The notes under the pieces are model-generated. The model saw nothing but the letters and a program-made list of their open reading frames with translations. It was not told the DNA's origin and searched no databases. The translations under genes were made by a program, and so were the position numbers. DNA of 5,775 nt from contig QMNM01000116.1 in the NCBI GenBank assembly GCA_003647765.1, positions 1 to 5,775 of the forward strand, written 5' to 3'. Positions 4,920-5,775 of the stretch are shown here, piece by piece. Origin of the DNA: Candidatus Cloacimonadota bacterium. Its GTDB lineage: Bacteria > Cloacimonadota > Cloacimonadia > JGIOTU-2 > B8-G9. Each line of letters begins with the position of its first letter. The first letter of the stretch is position 1.

Positions 4920-5775
4920 TTATCCCTCCTTGTTCTGGATTCCTGTATGAACTCGCATATCTTCCCTTCTAATCTCGCCAGTCTCCGTTCCACTTGCAAC
5001 ATCCATAATAGTAAAATCACCTCTATCCCTTTGCTGAGTATTTCCAATACTTCCACTTTCTTCCTCCTGCTGTAATTCTGCTTCTTTAACAGCTTTCATT
5101 AAGTGAAATCTACACTCCCTACATACGATTAATGTAGTCAACTTTTCGTATAGATACCTTCCCCCGCAAATCTGACACTGTCCGCGTGGTGGTTCACTTA
5201 TTGCTCTCTCAACCCTTTCTTCTACTTCATCTCCATATTCTTCGTCTATCCTTTTTGCTTCCTCGTATGTCGCAAGCCACATCTTTAAAGTGTTTGCTGA
5301 TACTTCTCCTGCCTCTGCTTGTTTTAGCCATCTCATCCTTGTTTCATCATCATCTACCTTGTCTAGCGTAAAAGCTGCGTCTATTGAGATCTTTCCTTCA
5401 TGAACTGCTTTTTGCAATTCAGGCTTGATGTTTAGCAAATCAAGCCTTTGTCTTACCCAGGATTTACTCCTCCCTACTATCCGAGCTAACGCACCTATCC
5501 CTAAGTTTCTTTTCTCTTGCAATTCTTTCAATTTACAAGCTTCTTCAATTGGGCTTAGATCTTTCCTCGCCGTGTTCTCTGTAAGCATTATTGAATCAAG
5601 AAGTTCCTCATCTGCTCTTTTAACTATGCAAGGTATCTTTTTTAATCCAGCGAGCTGACAAGCAAGCAAGCGTCTATGTCCTGCAACTACTTCATACTCG
5701 TCTTCTCCTACTTGCTTGACTGTGATCGGATTTATTAGCCCAACAGCCATGATACTTTCAGCAAGTTCGTATATA
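4920..5775 (-). CDS. ParB/Spo0J-like DNA-binding protein with C-terminal zinc ribbon (N-terminus beyond window)
   Basis: The frame stays open to the right edge. Codons upstream of the ATG at 5750 read Y-E-L-A-E-S-I and join G-L-I-N-P-I in the usual ParB box order, so the real start is outside the window. Counting from that ATG, A-G-H-R-R-L-L-A (23-30) and E-N-T-A-R-K-D-L-S-P-I-E (58-69) match the two nucleotide-binding motifs of the ParB CTPase fold. A helix-turn-helix follows (about 84-106, I-G-A-L-A-R-I-V-G-R-S-K-S-W-V) with the supporting helices of the KorB/Spo0J family. The C-terminal part has C192-x2-C195 and C210-x2-C213, a likely zinc ribbon, then a low-complexity polar tail. ParB proteins load onto parS sites and spread; in phages and plasmids they serve partition or gene regulation. 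No ParA is seen here. It is the first gene of the visible run and may regulate it. Confidence 0.93.
   Translation of the reverse strand, partial: IYELAESIMAVGLINPITVKQVGEDEYEVVAGHRRLLACQLAGLKKIPCIVKRADEELLDSIMLTENTARKDLSPIEEACKLKELQEKRNLGIGALARIVGRSKSWVRQRLDLLNIKPELQKAVHEGKISIDAAFTLDKVDDDETRMRWLKQAEAGEVSANTLKMWLATYEEAKRIDEEYGDEVEERVERAISEPPRGQCQICGGRYLYEKLTTLIVCRECRFHLMKAVKEAELQQEEESGSIGNTQQRDRGDFTIMDVASGTETGEIRREDMRVHTGIQNKEG
5421..5447. repeat. Nine-base inverted repeat inside the parB-like gene
   Basis: The arms aggcttgat (5421-5429) and atcaagcct (5439-5447) are perfect complements around a 9-base spacer. In a window of this size one such 9-base repeat is near what chance would give, so no function is claimed. 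It could be a self-binding operator for the encoded protein, although known parS sites have little or no spacer. Confidence 0.4.

Noticed and set aside
5425-5658. Plus-strand open frame of 77 codons
   Set aside because: It is antisense to the well-recognised ParB motifs, so it is a shadow.
4920-5750. Treating the ATG at 5750 as the true start of the parB-like gene
   Set aside because: No Shine-Dalgarno precedes it, and the upstream in-frame codons continue the conserved ParB motif, so the gene begins beyond the right edge.

Overview
The window is a compact, AT-rich block (my estimate is about 40% G+C) in which essentially every base is coding and every gene lies on the minus strand. Ten genes can be supported. 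Most are separated by only 1 to 30 bases, or overlap by 4, and most have a strong AGGAGG-type Shine-Dalgarno and an ATG start. There is no tRNA, rRNA, CRISPR array, transposase or terminase, and no portal or tape-measure gene. The strong Shine-Dalgarno sites and an M15-type peptidoglycan peptidase point to a virus, prophage or virus-like element of a bacterium with peptidoglycan. Purine-rich coding strands and K/E-rich proteins would fit a thermophile, but that is weak inference.

In transcription order (from high to low coordinates) the genes are: a ParB/Spo0J-like DNA-binding protein with a C-terminal zinc ribbon, cut by the right edge (4920-5775); a 53-residue protein (4756-4917); a basic 142-residue protein (4297-4725); a 303-residue beta-rich protein that I read as a candidate double jelly-roll major capsid protein (3371-4282); a 103-residue single jelly-roll-like protein (3034-3345); a 432-residue multidomain beta protein with a proline-rich hinge, candidate spike or vertex protein (1732-3030); a 58-residue helical protein whose start is at 1707 (1531-1707); a 146-residue protein with a degenerate PD-(D/E)XK nuclease-like core (1089-1529); a 97-residue M15-type peptidase, candidate lysin (792-1085); and a protein of at least 265 residues with long alanine-rich hydrophobic segments, cut by the left edge (1-795).

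Taken together, the middle of the window looks like the virion module of a small tailless virus. The capsid shell would be the 303-residue protein, the vertex or spike the 103- and 432-residue proteins, the lytic enzyme the M15 peptidase, and the membrane-active or DNA-delivery protein the alanine-rich one. The ParB-like protein would serve maintenance or regulation. The capsid reading is inferred from strand patterns and from a local resemblance between neighbouring proteins that is visible by eye. It has not been tested by structure prediction or database search.

The strongest non-coding signal is a GC-rich interrupted stem-loop (18 paired bases) at 330-377, inside the alanine-rich gene. 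A second, smaller hairpin (4765-4786) lies at the end of the 53-residue gene, just ahead of the putative structural genes.
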